From Sva-07 sp963752815 (GTDB lineage Bacteria > Actinomycetota > Acidimicrobiia > Acidimicrobiales > Ilumatobacteraceae), in contig CAVVZI010000015.1 of NCBI GenBank assembly GCA_963752815.1, positions 124,001-188,000 of the forward strand: a stretch of DNA of 64,000 nt, in the 5' to 3' direction. Numbering within the stretch: position 1 is the stretch's first letter; each line of letters begins with the position of its first letter. The notes under the pieces are model-generated. The model searched no databases, was not told the DNA's origin, and saw nothing but the letters and a program-made list of their open reading frames with translations. The translations under genes and the position numbers were made by a program. Shown piece by piece: positions 37,955 through 48,178 of this stretch.

Positions 37955-39373
37955 CGCCCGACGAGTTCCGCGCCAGCGGCCACGATCTGATCGATTGGAT
38001 CGCCGACTACATCGAATCGGTCGGCGAGCAGCGGGTGCAGTCCGCCGTCGCACCCGGCGACGTCCGCGCCGCGCTGCCCGAGCACCCGCCGACGGCAGCC
38101 GAACCGTTCTCCGCGGTGATGGCCGACCTCGATCGCATCATCGTGCCGGGCCTCACGCATTGGCAGCATCCCGACTTCTTCGCCTACTTCCCGGCGAACA
38201 CGTCGTACTCGTCGATCCTCGGCGAGCTGCTGTCCGCCGGACTCGGCGTGCAGGGCATGAGCTGGGTCACCTCCCCTGCGTGCACCGAACTCGAGACGCT
38301 GATGCTCGACTGGATGATCGAGCTGCTCGATCTCCCCGAACGGTTCCGCTCCACGAGCGAGCACGGCGGCGGGGTGATCCAGGGTTCGGCGAGCGAGGCG
38401 GTGCTCGTCGCGATCCTGGCGGCCCGCTGGCGCGCCACCGACGGCGCGGTCAACACCGACGGCGACACCTCGCGGCTCGTCGCGTACGCCACCGCCCAGG
38501 CGCACTCGGGCATCGAGAAGGGCCTGCGCATCGCCGGGATCGGCACCGATCGCATCCGCATCGTGCCGCACGACGCGAACTTCGCGATGCAACCCGGCGC
38601 CCTCGAAGCGATGATCGCCGCCGACCGCGACGCCGGCCTGCTGCCGTTCTTCGTGTGCACGACCCACGGCACCACCTCGTCGATGGCGTTCGATCCGACA
38701 CCCGAGGTCGGAGCGATCTGTGAACGCGAGCACGTGTGGCTGCACGTCGATGCGGCGATGGCGGGCATCGCCGCCCTCGTGCCCGAGTTGCGATGGGTCA
38801 ACGCCGGGCTCGACCGGGTCGACTCGTACAGCACGAACCCGCACAAGTGGATGGGCGTGAACTTCGACTGCAATCTGTTCTGGACCGTCGACCGGCGCGT
38901 CGCTGCTCGGGGCACTGAGCATCCTGCCCGAGTTCCTGCGTTCGGCACAGGCGGAATCCGGCGCCGTGATCGACTACCGCGACTGGCAGATCCCGCTCGG
39001 ACGACGGATGCGGGCGATCAAGCTGTGGTTCGCGATCCGCTGCGAGGGCGTCGAATCGTTCCAGGCGATGATCCGCCGCCACGTGGCGCTCACCCAGGAA
39101 CTCGCGGGGTGGGTGGCTGCCGACGACCGGGTCGACATCGTCGCCCCGCATCCGCTGAACCTGCTGTGCATCGCCCTCGCGGACAACGCCGAGACCGACG
39201 ATCTGATCGAGCAGGCGAACGCATCCGGCGCGGCGCTGTTCACCCGGACCGTGCTCGACGGGCGTTCGGTGCTGCGGATCTCGATCGGTGCTCGCACCAC
39301 CACCCGCGACCACGTGGTGCAGGCGTGGGAGCTGTTGACGACCCTGCTGTCCGGGCTTCAGTCGGCGCGCTGA
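37951..39373 (+). CDS. PLP-dependent aromatic L-amino-acid decarboxylase (one frame break)
   Basis: Group II decarboxylase that would turn tryptophan, tyrosine or phenylalanine into the amine. GTG 37951 gives about 473 residues. The opening FRASGHDLIDWIADYIESV is typical, as are LTHWQHPDFFAYFPANTSY, the CTTHGTTSSMAFDP His that stacks on PLP, HVDAAMAG, and the PLP lysine (near 299) in STNPHKWMGV. The frame breaks near 38903 by one base, and the tail continues as LLGALSILPEFLR to RISIGARTTT. The substrate among aromatic acids cannot be told from sequence. It is coupled to the small membrane protein upstream. Confidence 0.88.
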
Positions 39374-39925
39374 CCGCCGCCCGGCACCAGCAGCTCGACG
39401 AGCACGTGGGCGGTCGCGCCCCACACGGTCTCGTCGTCGAGCTCGAAGAAGTGCAGCGGGCGATCGAGCGGAGGGGTTCCCCAGTGCTCGATGCGATAGG
39501 TCCCCGGCAACGTCAGGTCGGCGATCGGCGTCCACAACACCCGGTCGACCTCGCCGGTCTGCGCCGTGAGTTCGACCGGCGTATCGAGGGTGGCCACGAT
39601 CGGCACGATGTAGCTGCGGCTGACGATCGTGTTGAGATGCGTCAGCTCACCGATCACCTGCGGCAGCACCGGGTCGAGTCCGACCTCCTCGTACGCCTCG
39701 CGGAGGGCGGCCTCGCGAGGTGACTCGTCCGGATCGACTCGCCCGCCGGGGAAACTGATCTCGCCGCGGTGGTTGCGTGAGGTTCATCGACCGCCGCGTG
39801 AGGAGCACCTCGGGCCCCTCGGCGCCAGGGGCGAGGAGCACCAGCACCGCCGACAGCCGGGAGCCGGGGAACAGCGGCAGGACCGGTGCGACATCGGCCG
39901 ACACCGCCGCGACGAGGCTGTCCAT
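39358..39925 (-). CDS. NUDIX hydrolase, CoA pyrophosphatase-like (one frame break)
   Basis: Hydrolyses a nucleoside diphosphate-linked substrate, probably CoA or an analogue. ATG 39925 gives about 188 residues. The corrected frame shows LTRRSMNLTNHRGEISFPGG followed by the Nudix box GRVDPDESPREAALREAYEE, and then IGELTHLNTIVSRSYIVPIV, as in CoA pyrophosphatases. One extra C near 39782 breaks the frame. It overlaps the decarboxylase tail on the other strand by 16 bases (convergent). The exact substrate is inferred from the LTxHxGExSFPGG segment. A GTG a few codons upstream is also possible. Confidence 0.85.
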
Positions 39926-40029
39926 GGTCCACACCGAGTCGGCCGGCCACGGGACGACTTCGGACGTGGAGAAGGCGATCGGACGCGGAATCTGCTGGGC
40001 GCCGCCGCGCCGCCTCGAATCGTCGGCGG

Positions 40030-40206
40030 TCAACTCGCGGGCACCGACGGTGTCCAGCCCTCGCGGGCGAGCTGCTCGAGAACCAGCGCGATCCCGGCCG
40101 TCTTCATGTTGGCGAGCGTGCGGCCGGGCGTCTCCTCGCCGCGTTCCCACGCGTCGAGCGCGGCGATGATCTTGGCCAGATCCGGGGCGGGTTGCTCGAA
40201 GGGCAT
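40030..40206 (-). CDS. small conserved-looking hypothetical protein (58 aa)
   Basis: ATG 40206 gives 58 residues: EQPAPDLAKIIAALDAWERG, then EETPGRTLANMKTAGIALVL and a Glu/Leu-rich helix ending WTPSVPAS. It looks like a compact helical protein and the EETPGR turn resembles short actinobacterial proteins of unknown role. It lies immediately upstream of the NUDIX gene on the same strand and downstream of the membrane protein gene. There are no cysteines and no membrane helix. I can only say the frame is clean and has sensible codon use. Confidence 0.6.
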   Translation of the reverse strand: MPFEQPAPDLAKIIAALDAWERGEETPGRTLANMKTAGIALVLEQLAREGWTPSVPAS

Positions 40207-40215
40207 GACGTCAGC

Positions 40216-40738
40216 CTACGCACCGTCGGCAGGCGGGTCCTCGGAGCCGAGCGAATCCTTCCAACGCTTCAGCGAGTTGACACCGAGGCCGACGGCACGG
40301 CCGGCCGTCTTGCCGACGGAGGTGCTGTCCATCGGTGCTCGCTGCGCCTTTGCCTCGGCCTTCCTGGCCTTCGCCACCTTGCGGTCGACCGGCGCGCTGA
40401 AGTCGCTGTGGAACCAGATGAAGAACATGACCACCGCGATCATCGCCATGATCAGCTTGCCCGTCGGGTCGACCTCCCACCACGGTTGCACCGCCATCAG
40501 CAGGAGCAGGGCGATCACACCGAGGTCGAGATACTGGTGGAGCCAGCGCGGGACCAGCTTGAACGCCCCGGCCGGGCCGGCGACGATCGCCGCGTTCAAC
40601 AGGATCACGCAGGCCCATCAGCGCCGGGATCCGCGGCTCGGGTTGCTGGATCGACGTCATGATGAGCGCGAAGCCGAGGATGTACTCGACGAGCTGGTGC
40701 ATCCAGAACGGGCGCCGGACTCGCTCGATCGTGACCAT
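40216..40738 (-). CDS. small integral membrane protein (one frame break)
   Basis: About 173 residues from the ATG at 40738 after correction. Three or four hydrophobic helices are visible: YILGFALIMTSI, a region around ILLNAAIVAGPAGAF, LGVIALLLLMAV, and IMAMIAVVMFFIWF. The tail is basic and Ala/Lys-rich (KVAKARKAEAKAQ) and then acidic, likely cytoplasmic. An extra C near 40610 breaks the frame between ALMGL and VILLNAA. It is downstream of groEL, separated by a strong hairpin. No family or function is recognised. Confidence 0.65.
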
Positions 40739-40764
40739 GCCCCGACAGTAACGGATCGGGACGC

Positions 40765-40798
40765 GAACGAGCCCCGGGTCGGAACCCGGGGCTCGTTC
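40765..40798 (-). terminator. groEL terminator hairpin
   Basis: A perfect 15-base stem (GAACGAGCCCCGGGT with its complement) and a four-base loop lie 36 bases after the groEL stop. The high stem GC content would make a strong block, though there is no long T-run. Confidence 0.8.
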
Positions 40799-40833
40799 AG
40801 TGGTTGTTCGATCGACGAAACGTCAATCGATCA

Positions 40834-42477
<1,644 letters not shown>

Positions 42478-42510
42478 GTTGGGTTCCTTTGTCTCCGCGT
42501 CAGTTCCTGG

Positions 42511-42804
42511 TCACTTCTCCACGACCGCGAGCACGTCGCGGCCGTTGAGGACGAGGAGGTCTTCGCCATCGACTGCGACCTCGGTGCCGCCGTACTTCGA
42601 GTAGAGGACGACGTCGCCGACGCTGATGCCGGTCGGGATCAGTTCACCGGACGACTCCGCGCGCTTGCCGGGTCCAACGGCGAGCACTTCGCCCTGTTGC
42701 GGCTTCTCCTTGGCGGTGTCGGGGATGACGAGACCGCTTGCGGTCTGCGTCTCGGCCTCGTTGGGACGGACCACGATGCGGTCATCCAGCGGCTTCAGGT
42801 TCAT
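42511..42804 (-). CDS. groES: co-chaperonin GroES
   Basis: Heptameric lid for GroEL. ATG 42804 gives 97 residues: NLKPLDDRIVVRPNEAE, the mobile loop ETQTASGLVIPDTA, and GDVVLYSKYGGTEV near the end. A GGAGG site sits just upstream. An in-frame start further up (10 residues earlier) is less likely because it would remove the untranslated leader after the operator. The perfect CIRCE element at 42872-42898 lies 67 bases upstream, so HrcA repression is expected. Confidence 0.97.
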   Translation of the reverse strand: MNLKPLDDRIVVRPNEAETQTASGLVIPDTAKEKPQQGEVLAVGPGKRAESSGELIPTGISVGDVVLYSKYGGTEVAVDGEDLLVLNGRDVLAVVEK

Positions 42805-42871
42805 TGGTGCAAGCCTCCATTGGCTCTCTCCCACACGGTGGGGGTCACATTGATTGGCGTGACCGGGCGAG

Positions 42872-42898
42872 TTGGCACTCTCCCGGTTCGAGTGCCAA
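42872..42898. promoter_or_regulatory. CIRCE operator (HrcA site)
   Basis: TTGGCACTC-N9-GAGTGCCAA with perfect 9-base arms and the canonical nine-base spacer. It begins three bases past the maf stop and lies just downstream of the likely -10 box, so it would overlap the transcription start of groES-groEL. HrcA binding is established for this element. Confidence 0.95.
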
Positions 42899-42927
42899 GA
42901 CTACGCCGTCGAGCGTGCCATTGGCAA
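42898..42927 (-). promoter_or_regulatory. predicted groESL promoter
   Basis: On the minus strand TTGCCA (42927-42922), an 18-base spacer and TAGTCT (42903-42898) lie directly upstream of the perfect CIRCE. The boxes are weak matches but their position next to the operator is right. They fall within the last codons of maf. Confidence 0.4.
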
Positions 42928-43515
42928 CCGCGACCCGAGAGTGCCAACCTCGCAACTGTCGGCCCAGCCGAGCAGTTCGAGTGTCTCGGCGAGCGGCAGG
43001 CCGATCACGTTGCTCACGCTGCCGTCGATCCGTTCCACCAGCGCGCCGCCGGCGCCCTGCATCGCGTAGCCGCCGGCCTTGTCCATCGGTTCGCCCGTGC
43101 CGACGTACCAGTCGATCGTCGCCGCATCCAACGTCACGAACGTCACCGCCGTCGACACCGCGATCGTTTCCAGCGACGAATCGCGGCCCACGGTCACACC
43201 CGTGTGGACCCGGTGCGTCCGGGCCGACAGCAGCGAGAGCATGCGACATGCGTCAGCAGCGTCGGTCGGCTTGCCGAGGATCGTGCCGTCGACCTCGACC
43301 GTCGTGTCGGCGGCGATGACGAGTTCGCCCGGGCGGGCAACGGCCACGGCCTTCTCGCGCGACAGTCGTCGGACATAGGCGATCGGATCCTCGCCAGGCA
43401 CGACCGACTCGTCGATGTCCGCCGGACGAACCTCGATCTCGAGTCCGACGGAGCGGAGCAGGTCATGACGTCGGGGCGACGCCGATGCGAGCACCACTCG
43501 CCCCTCCAGGTCCAT
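42901..43515 (-). CDS. maf: Maf-family nucleotide pyrophosphatase
   Basis: Hydrolyses non-canonical nucleoside triphosphates and has been linked to septum formation. ATG 43515 gives 204 residues. VVLASASPRRHDLLRSVGL is the phosphate-binding start, followed by EDPIAYVRRLSREKA, VIAADTTVEVDG with the catalytic Asp, and GEPMDKAGGYAMQGAGG near the C-terminus. It ends next to the groES operator and begins eight bases after the dusB stop. The last 15 codons overlap a second CIRCE-like element, so their sequence may be constrained by it. Confidence 0.92.
   Translation of the reverse strand: MDLEGRVVLASASPRRHDLLRSVGLEIEVRPADIDESVVPGEDPIAYVRRLSREKAVAVARPGELVIAADTTVEVDGTILGKPTDAADACRMLSLLSARTHRVHTGVTVGRDSSLETIAVSTAVTFVTLDAATIDWYVGTGEPMDKAGGYAMQGAGGALVERIDGSVSNVIGLPLAETLELLGWADSCEVGTLGSRLPMARSTA
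42921..42947. promoter_or_regulatory. second, degenerate CIRCE element inside the maf 3' end
   Basis: TTGGCAACC-N9-GAGTGCCAA: the right arm is perfect and the left arm matches seven of nine bases, with the correct nine-base spacer. It is centred 49 bases upstream of the perfect element and lies in maf codons. It may be a second HrcA site. Confidence 0.5.
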
Positions 43516-43522
43516 CAAGGGA

Positions 43523-44669
43523 TCATCCGCCCGACAGCGCCATCACGTCGTCGTCGTCGGGCACGGTGACGTCGCCCAGCAGCGACGCCCGGTAGCGGTC
43601 GTCGAGCCAGCCGTCGGGGAGGCTCACCCTGATCGGGCCGTTCGTGTGGCCGCGCTTGATGCGCTCGCCGCCCGGAACGATCCGGGCGGTGGGGTCGAGG
43701 CCGGCGAGCACGTCCTCCAGCTCGCCGAGGGTCGACACGTGCGAGAAGCGGCGGCGGGCGTCGGGGCCGACGGGATAGCCACTCATGTACCACCCGGTGT
43801 GCTTGCGGAAGTCGCGCATCGCGTGGTTCTCGCCCATGTGCGCGGCGAGCAGGCGGGCGTGGTCGAGCATCACGACCATCACATCGCCGAGCACGCGGCT
43901 CTCGGGCGCTGGACGACCGGACAACACTTCGACGAGATCGCCGAACAACCACGGACGCCCGAGGCAACCGCGACCGATGACGACGCCGTCGCAGCCGGTC
44001 GCGGCCATCATCCGCACGGCGTCGTCGGCCTCCCAGATGTCGCCGTTGCCGAGCACCGGGATCGATCCGACGGCCTGCTTCAGTTCGCCGATCGCGTCCC
44101 AGCGCGCCTCGCCGGAGTAGTGCTGCTGGACGGTGCGGGCGTGCAGGGCGATCGCCGCGACCCCCTCCTCCGCACACACCTCGCCGGTGCGGATGTGGGT
44201 GAGCCAGTCGTCGAACAGTCCCATCCGGAACTTGGCGGTGACCGGGACGCCGTACGGCGAGGCGTTCGAGACCGCGGCGCGCAGGATCGCGCGGAGCAGT
44301 TCGGGCCGAGCCGGTACCGCCGCGCCACCGCCACGGCGGGTGACCTTGGCGGCCGGGCAGCCGAAGTTGATGTCGATGTGGTCGACGCGCCCGGCGTCGC
44401 ACAGCTTGTGCACCGCGGCCCCCATGATCTGCGGGTCGGACCCGTACAGCTGCAGGCTGCGCGGGTGACTCCCCGACGCCGAAGCTGATCATCCGATCGG
44501 TCTTGGCGTTGCCGTGGACGACGGGTGTGGCCATGACCATCTCGTTGACGTACACGAGCCCTGGCGCGTAGCGGCGGCACAGTTCGCGGAACGGCGCGTT
44601 CGTGACGCCCGCCATCGGGGCGAGCACCACTGGCGCAGCGAGCGCGTACGGGCCGATCGAGAAACTCAT
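43523..44669 (-). CDS. dusB: tRNA-dihydrouridine synthase (one frame break)
   Basis: Flavoenzyme that reduces uridines in tRNA. ATG 44669 gives about 381 residues. APVVLAPMAGVTNAPFRELC is the FMN-binding start; DHIDINFGCPAAKVTRRGGG has the catalytic Cys; ALHARTVQQHYSG and VLGNGDIWEADDAVRMM follow. An extra G near 44467 breaks the frame between FGVGES and SLQLYGSDPQ. Its ATG overlaps the stop of the small winged-helix-like gene (ATGA). The family is certain; DusB rather than another Dus is the actinobacterial default. Confidence 0.9.
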
Positions 44670-45016
44670 CGCCGCTCAACGGTACCGAGACCACGCTGGT
44701 CCCGCTCCCACCGGCGCCGCGCCACGAGCTTCCAATGGAGGCAGCGCCACGCGCTCGACCGGCTCATCGATCCGACGACGAACGCGTACCGCCCGCGCCG
44801 GACCCGACGGACCCGGCCGCGACGCATCTGCCATCGCACCAGATCGGCGAGACGCTTTCCGTCCACCTCGATCCCATCGCGCGACAACAGAGCGGCCCGC
44901 ATCTCCCCGAGGCTCAGCCCCTCGTCCGCCCGCATCAACATGCCGAGCACGGCGCGCCGGATGTCGATCGGACGCGGGTGCAAGGCGTCGGCCGCGAACG
45001 GGTCGGTCGCTGACAT
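44666..45016 (-). CDS. small winged-helix-like hypothetical protein
   Basis: ATG 45016 gives 116 residues. RRAVLGMLMRADEGLSLGEM, then RAALLSRDGIEVDGKRLADL and VRWQMRRGRVRRVRRGRYAF read like a winged helix-turn-helix followed by a basic wing. The C-terminus is very basic. The stop overlaps dusB by four bases, so it is probably in the dusB transcript. Binding of DNA or RNA is a reasonable guess from charge and fold; nothing more can be said. The repeat-bearing gap lies upstream. Confidence 0.6.
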   Translation of the reverse strand: MSATDPFAADALHPRPIDIRRAVLGMLMRADEGLSLGEMRAALLSRDGIEVDGKRLADLVRWQMRRGRVRRVRRGRYAFVVGSMSRSSAWRCLHWKLVARRRWERDQRGLGTVERR

Positions 45017-45360
45017 GGTCGGTGTCGTTCATCCCCGGAGCGTGGGTACGTACTCCACCCGATCGGAATTCACCTCTCTCCGAATTCGGCGCTCGGCGGT
45101 TCGGCATGACCGACACACGAGTTCACCTCTCTCCGAATGCCGCCAACGCAGCGGGGCGGTCACGCCGCATGCGGACAGACGTGAACAATGTCGACCCGGG
45201 ATATGGGCCGGCAGAGCCCCTGCACAGCTGGTGCCGAAATGGGCGGCGTCTTCCCGAACTCCGCCATTCGGAGAGAGGTGAACAAATTGACGCGGGACGG
45301 TCCTCCACTGACCGATCCCTTCCAACTCCGCCATTCGGAGAGAGGTGAACTGGGAGCGGG
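45017..45360. other. 344-bp gap holding four inverted repeats
   Basis: Between the winged-helix-like gene and the tsaD stop I find no convincing gene. Short open frames exist but none has a recognisable product, and several begin at the repeats themselves. The gap is defined by four copies of an 18-base motif, described separately. Confidence 0.7.
45069..45350. repeat. four copies of ATTCGGAGAGAGGTGAAC, two in each orientation
   Basis: Copies: 45069-45085 and 45121-45138 on the minus strand, and 45266-45283 and 45333-45350 on the plus strand. The two plus copies share a longer match that starts at AACTCCGCC. The core GGAGAGAGGTGA looks like a strong ribosome site just before a GTG. The outer and inner copies face each other, so long stems could form. 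The last copy lies 11 bases beyond the tsaD stop. Confidence 0.88.
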
Positions 45361-46377
45361 TCAGGGGGTGAAGGCGAGGCGGAGGTTGGGCGTGGCGCCG
45401 ACGTCGAGCGCGCTCGGACCGTCACTGCGCAGGCGGTGCCAGCCGGCGGCGGCGATCATCGCCGCATTGTCGGTGCACATCACCCGGCTCGGCAGGAATC
45501 CCTGGATCCCGTCGCGCTCGCACACGTCGAGGATCCGCTCGCGCAGCAACGAGTTCGCGGCCACGCCACCGCCGAGCACGATGCCGGTGGCGCCGACCTC
45601 GGCCGCCGCCCGGCGCGCCTTGGCGACCAACACGTCGACGACCGCCATCTGGAACGACGCCGCCACATCGGCCGAGCCGACGTCGGGATGCTTGCGCACG
45701 TAGTTGACCACCGAGGTCTTCAAGCCGCTGAACGAGAAGTCGAACGAGTCGTCGAGCATCGCCCGGGGGAACCGGATGGCCGCCGGATCGCCGAGCAGGG
45801 CGGCATGGTCGATCGCCGGCCCGCCGGGATACCCGAGGTCGAGGAAGCGGGCGACCTTGTCGAACGCCTCGCCCGCGGCGTCGTCGATCGTCTGGCCGAT
45901 CAACCGGTAGTCACCGTGACCGCGCATCTCGATGAGCATCGTGTGGCCACCCGAAACGAGCAGCACCACGAGCGGGAACTGGAGGTCGGGGTCCTCGAGG
46001 AACGCCGAGTAGAGGTGCGCCTCGAGGTGGTTCACCGCGACGAACGGGACGTCCCACGCCAGCGCCAGCGACTTCGCGGCCGACACGCCGACCAGCAGCG
46101 CGCCGATCAGGCCGGGGCCGACGGTGCACGCCACGGCGTCGATCCGCGATTCGTCGATACCGGCCTCGACGATGGTGCGGGCGATCACGGGGTTCAACAC
46201 GTCGAGATGCGCCCGCGAGGCGATCTCGGGAACCACGCCACCGAACTCGGCGTGCAGGTCGACCTGCGTCGACACGACGCTCGACAACACGTCGAAGCCG
46301 CCCATCACCAGGGCCGCCGCAGTCTCGTCACAGCTCGTCTCGATCCCGAGCACGAGCGTCGATTCGTCGACACTCAC
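45361..46377 (-). CDS. tsaD: tRNA N6-adenosine threonylcarbamoyltransferase
   Basis: Final step of the t6A37 tRNA modification, in complex with TsaB and TsaE. GTG 46377 gives 338 residues. VLGIETSCDETAAALV is the ASKHA start; the metal site is HLEAHLYSAF; LLVSGGHTMLI and GGGVAANSLLRERI are further family blocks, and CTDNAAMIAAAG is near the end. The GTG overlaps the rimI stop (GTGA). The gene order tsaE-tsaB-rimI-tsaD is the common actinobacterial one. The frame is intact. Confidence 0.96.
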   Translation of the reverse strand: MSVDESTLVLGIETSCDETAAALVMGGFDVLSSVVSTQVDLHAEFGGVVPEIASRAHLDVLNPVIARTIVEAGIDESRIDAVACTVGPGLIGALLVGVSAAKSLALAWDVPFVAVNHLEAHLYSAFLEDPDLQFPLVVLLVSGGHTMLIEMRGHGDYRLIGQTIDDAAGEAFDKVARFLDLGYPGGPAIDHAALLGDPAAIRFPRAMLDDSFDFSFSGLKTSVVNYVRKHPDVGSADVAASFQMAVVDVLVAKARRAAAEVGATGIVLGGGVAANSLLRERILDVCERDGIQGFLPSRVMCTDNAAMIAAAGWHRLRSDGPSALDVGATPNLRLAFTP

Positions 46378-46930
46378 GATTTCGTCCTCGCCCGGATCTC
46401 GTCGAGATGCTCGCCGTAGGCCTCGCTCGTCAGGTCGTTGCACCACATCACGATCGCATCCTCGACATTCTCGTAGTAGCGGGGGCGGACGCCCGCCGGG
46501 ACGAACCCGAACCGGCGATACAGCTCCTGGGCGCCGGTGCTCGACACGCGGACCTCGAGCGTCCAGGCGGTACACGATCGGCGTCGAGCCTCGTCGGCGA
46601 GCGCCAGCAACAGCGCGGTCGCCACACCACCACGGCGCAGGTCCCGGACGCGACCGCGACGTTGGTGACGTGCGCTTCACCGGCACTGAACCACAACCCG
46701 GCGTAGCCGGCGATCTCCCGACGCCGCCGAGCCACGACGTAGTGCCGCGACCCGGCCTTCATCTGGTCGATCTCGCTCTCGAAGACACCCTGCGACCACG
46801 GCCGCGGGTAACTCTCCGCCTCGATGGCGAGGATGCCCGCACGCAGGTCGCGCCGGCGCATCGGGGTGATCACCAACTCGTCGCCGGCGTCATGGTCGTC
46901 GCGCCGCAGCAGTCGCTCGATCACACTCAC
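46374..46930 (-). CDS. rimI: ribosomal protein S18-alanine N-acetyltransferase-type GNAT (one frame break)
   Basis: GNAT acetyltransferase that in this context modifies an N-terminal alanine. GTG 46930 gives about 185 residues. TPMRRRDLRAGILAIEAESY, PRPWSQGVFESEIDQM, and GYAGLWFSAGEAHVTNVAVA precede the acetyl-CoA loop; GGVATALLLALADEA and TLEVRVSSTGAQELYRRFGF follow. One base is missing near 46635-46650, breaking the frame in the acetyl-CoA loop. It overlaps both neighbours by four bases (GTGA at each end). Linked here with tsaB and tsaD. Confidence 0.9.
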
Positions 46931-47622
46931 GGCCGCGACGCCCTCGTCGTCCAGTTGATCTTCGCGTCGGGCGCCCGCAGGTAGATCGGTTCGATGTCGC
47001 GGGCATTCACCCAGTCCTCGCGCAATGCCCTGGCGTGCGCCAGCTGCACGAGCTGCGCGGCCGACGGGTGGGCGTCGCCACCGATCTCGCAGTGGAATCC
47101 GTCGAGGATCTCCTCGCGGTAGCGGAGCGCCCCGTCGCCGACGCACAACACGTCCTGGCTGCGCGCCAGGAGGTCGGCGATCAGGTCCTCGACGGTGCCG
47201 ACCCGCGGTTCGACGACCTGCTGGACCCCACCGGGGACCTGCCGGTACATCGCGTAGAACACCTCACCCTTGCGGGCATCGATCACCGGCACCACGACCC
47301 GATCGGCGTGGCGACACGGGAACGCCAGCAGGTCGAGCGACGAGATGCCGATCATCGGGATCCGCAGCGCCTGGGCGATCGCCTTGGCCGATGCCAGCCC
47401 GACGCGCATGCCGGTGAACAGTCCCGGACCGACGTCGACCGCGACCACGCTGATCTCGTCGAGGCCGATGTCGATCTGCCTGGTGACGAACTCGATCGCC
47501 GGCACGAGCGTCTCGGCATGGCGCCGGCCGCGGGTCGACTCGAACAGACCGATGACCCCTTCGTGCCCGCCGACCGCCACGCTCACGCGCTCGGTCGCCG
47601 TCTCGATACCGAGGATCAGCAT
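46927..47622 (-). CDS. tsaB: t6A biosynthesis protein TsaB
   Basis: Partner of TsaD in t6A tRNA modification; an inactive ASKHA relative of it. ATG 47622 gives 231 residues. LILGIETATERVSVAVGG is the start; VVAVDVGPGLFTGMRVGLAS and AKAIAQALRIPMIGISSLD are signature segments, and ARKGEVFYAMYR is in the middle. The stop overlaps rimI and the start overlaps the tsaE stop. The frame is intact. Confidence 0.95.
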   Translation of the reverse strand: MLILGIETATERVSVAVGGHEGVIGLFESTRGRRHAETLVPAIEFVTRQIDIGLDEISVVAVDVGPGLFTGMRVGLASAKAIAQALRIPMIGISSLDLLAFPCRHADRVVVPVIDARKGEVFYAMYRQVPGGVQQVVEPRVGTVEDLIADLLARSQDVLCVGDGALRYREEILDGFHCEIGGDAHPSAAQLVQLAHARALREDWVNARDIEPIYLRAPDAKINWTTRASRP

Positions 47623-48166
47623 CGGTACGCCTCGACCGCGGCGACCACCCTCGACCACCGTGACGCCCAGGTGGGACCGACGCCGGCGATCTCGATCGAA
47701 CGCACGTCGTCGGCGGACCCGTCGAGTTCGCCGTCGACTTCGTCAGCCTGGTCGTCGTCGCTTTCGTCGTCGTGTTCGAGGTGGACGACGAGGTGCTCAC
47801 CGAACGTCGTCTCGACCACCTCGCCCCATTCGACGAGCACGATGCCGTCGAACTCCGCCAATTCGGCCAAGCGCCAGATCGGCCACTTCCTCGGTGCGGT
47901 CGAGCCGGTAGAGATCGGCATGGTGCAGAGTCACCCGTCCGAGCGGTCCCGACTTCGGCACGTCGTAGCTGTGCACCAGCGTGTACGTCGGTGAGGTGAT
48001 CGGCTCGGTCCACCCCGAGGGCGCGACCGAAACCCTGCGCGAAGGCGGTCTTGCCGGCTCCCATCTCCCCCGACAGGATGATCACATCGCCCGGCCGCGC
48101 CACGCCGGCGATCGCGGCGGCGATCGTGTGGGTGTCGTCGACCGACGATGAGCGCAGGAGCAACAT
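47616..48166 (-). CDS. tsaE: t6A biosynthesis ATPase TsaE (frame broken twice)
   Basis: P-loop ATPase that works with TsaB and TsaD. ATG 48166 gives about 183 residues. Walker A is SGEMGAGKTAFAQGFGRALG; corrected frames give ITSPTYTLVHSY and HHADLYRL, then LAELAEFDGIVLVEWGEVVE, as in the family. An extra C near 48003 and another base near 47887 break the frame. The C-terminal acidic stretch (DDESDDDQADEVDGE) is an addition beyond the usual end of short TsaE proteins. The gene ends inside the tsaB start. Confidence 0.9.
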
Positions 48167-48178
48167 CGGTGATGGATG

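Noticed and set aside
45188..45703. A plus-strand protein gene starting in the repeat gap
   Set aside because: It runs antisense into tsaD and has no recognisable domain; the good ribosome site belongs to the repeat.
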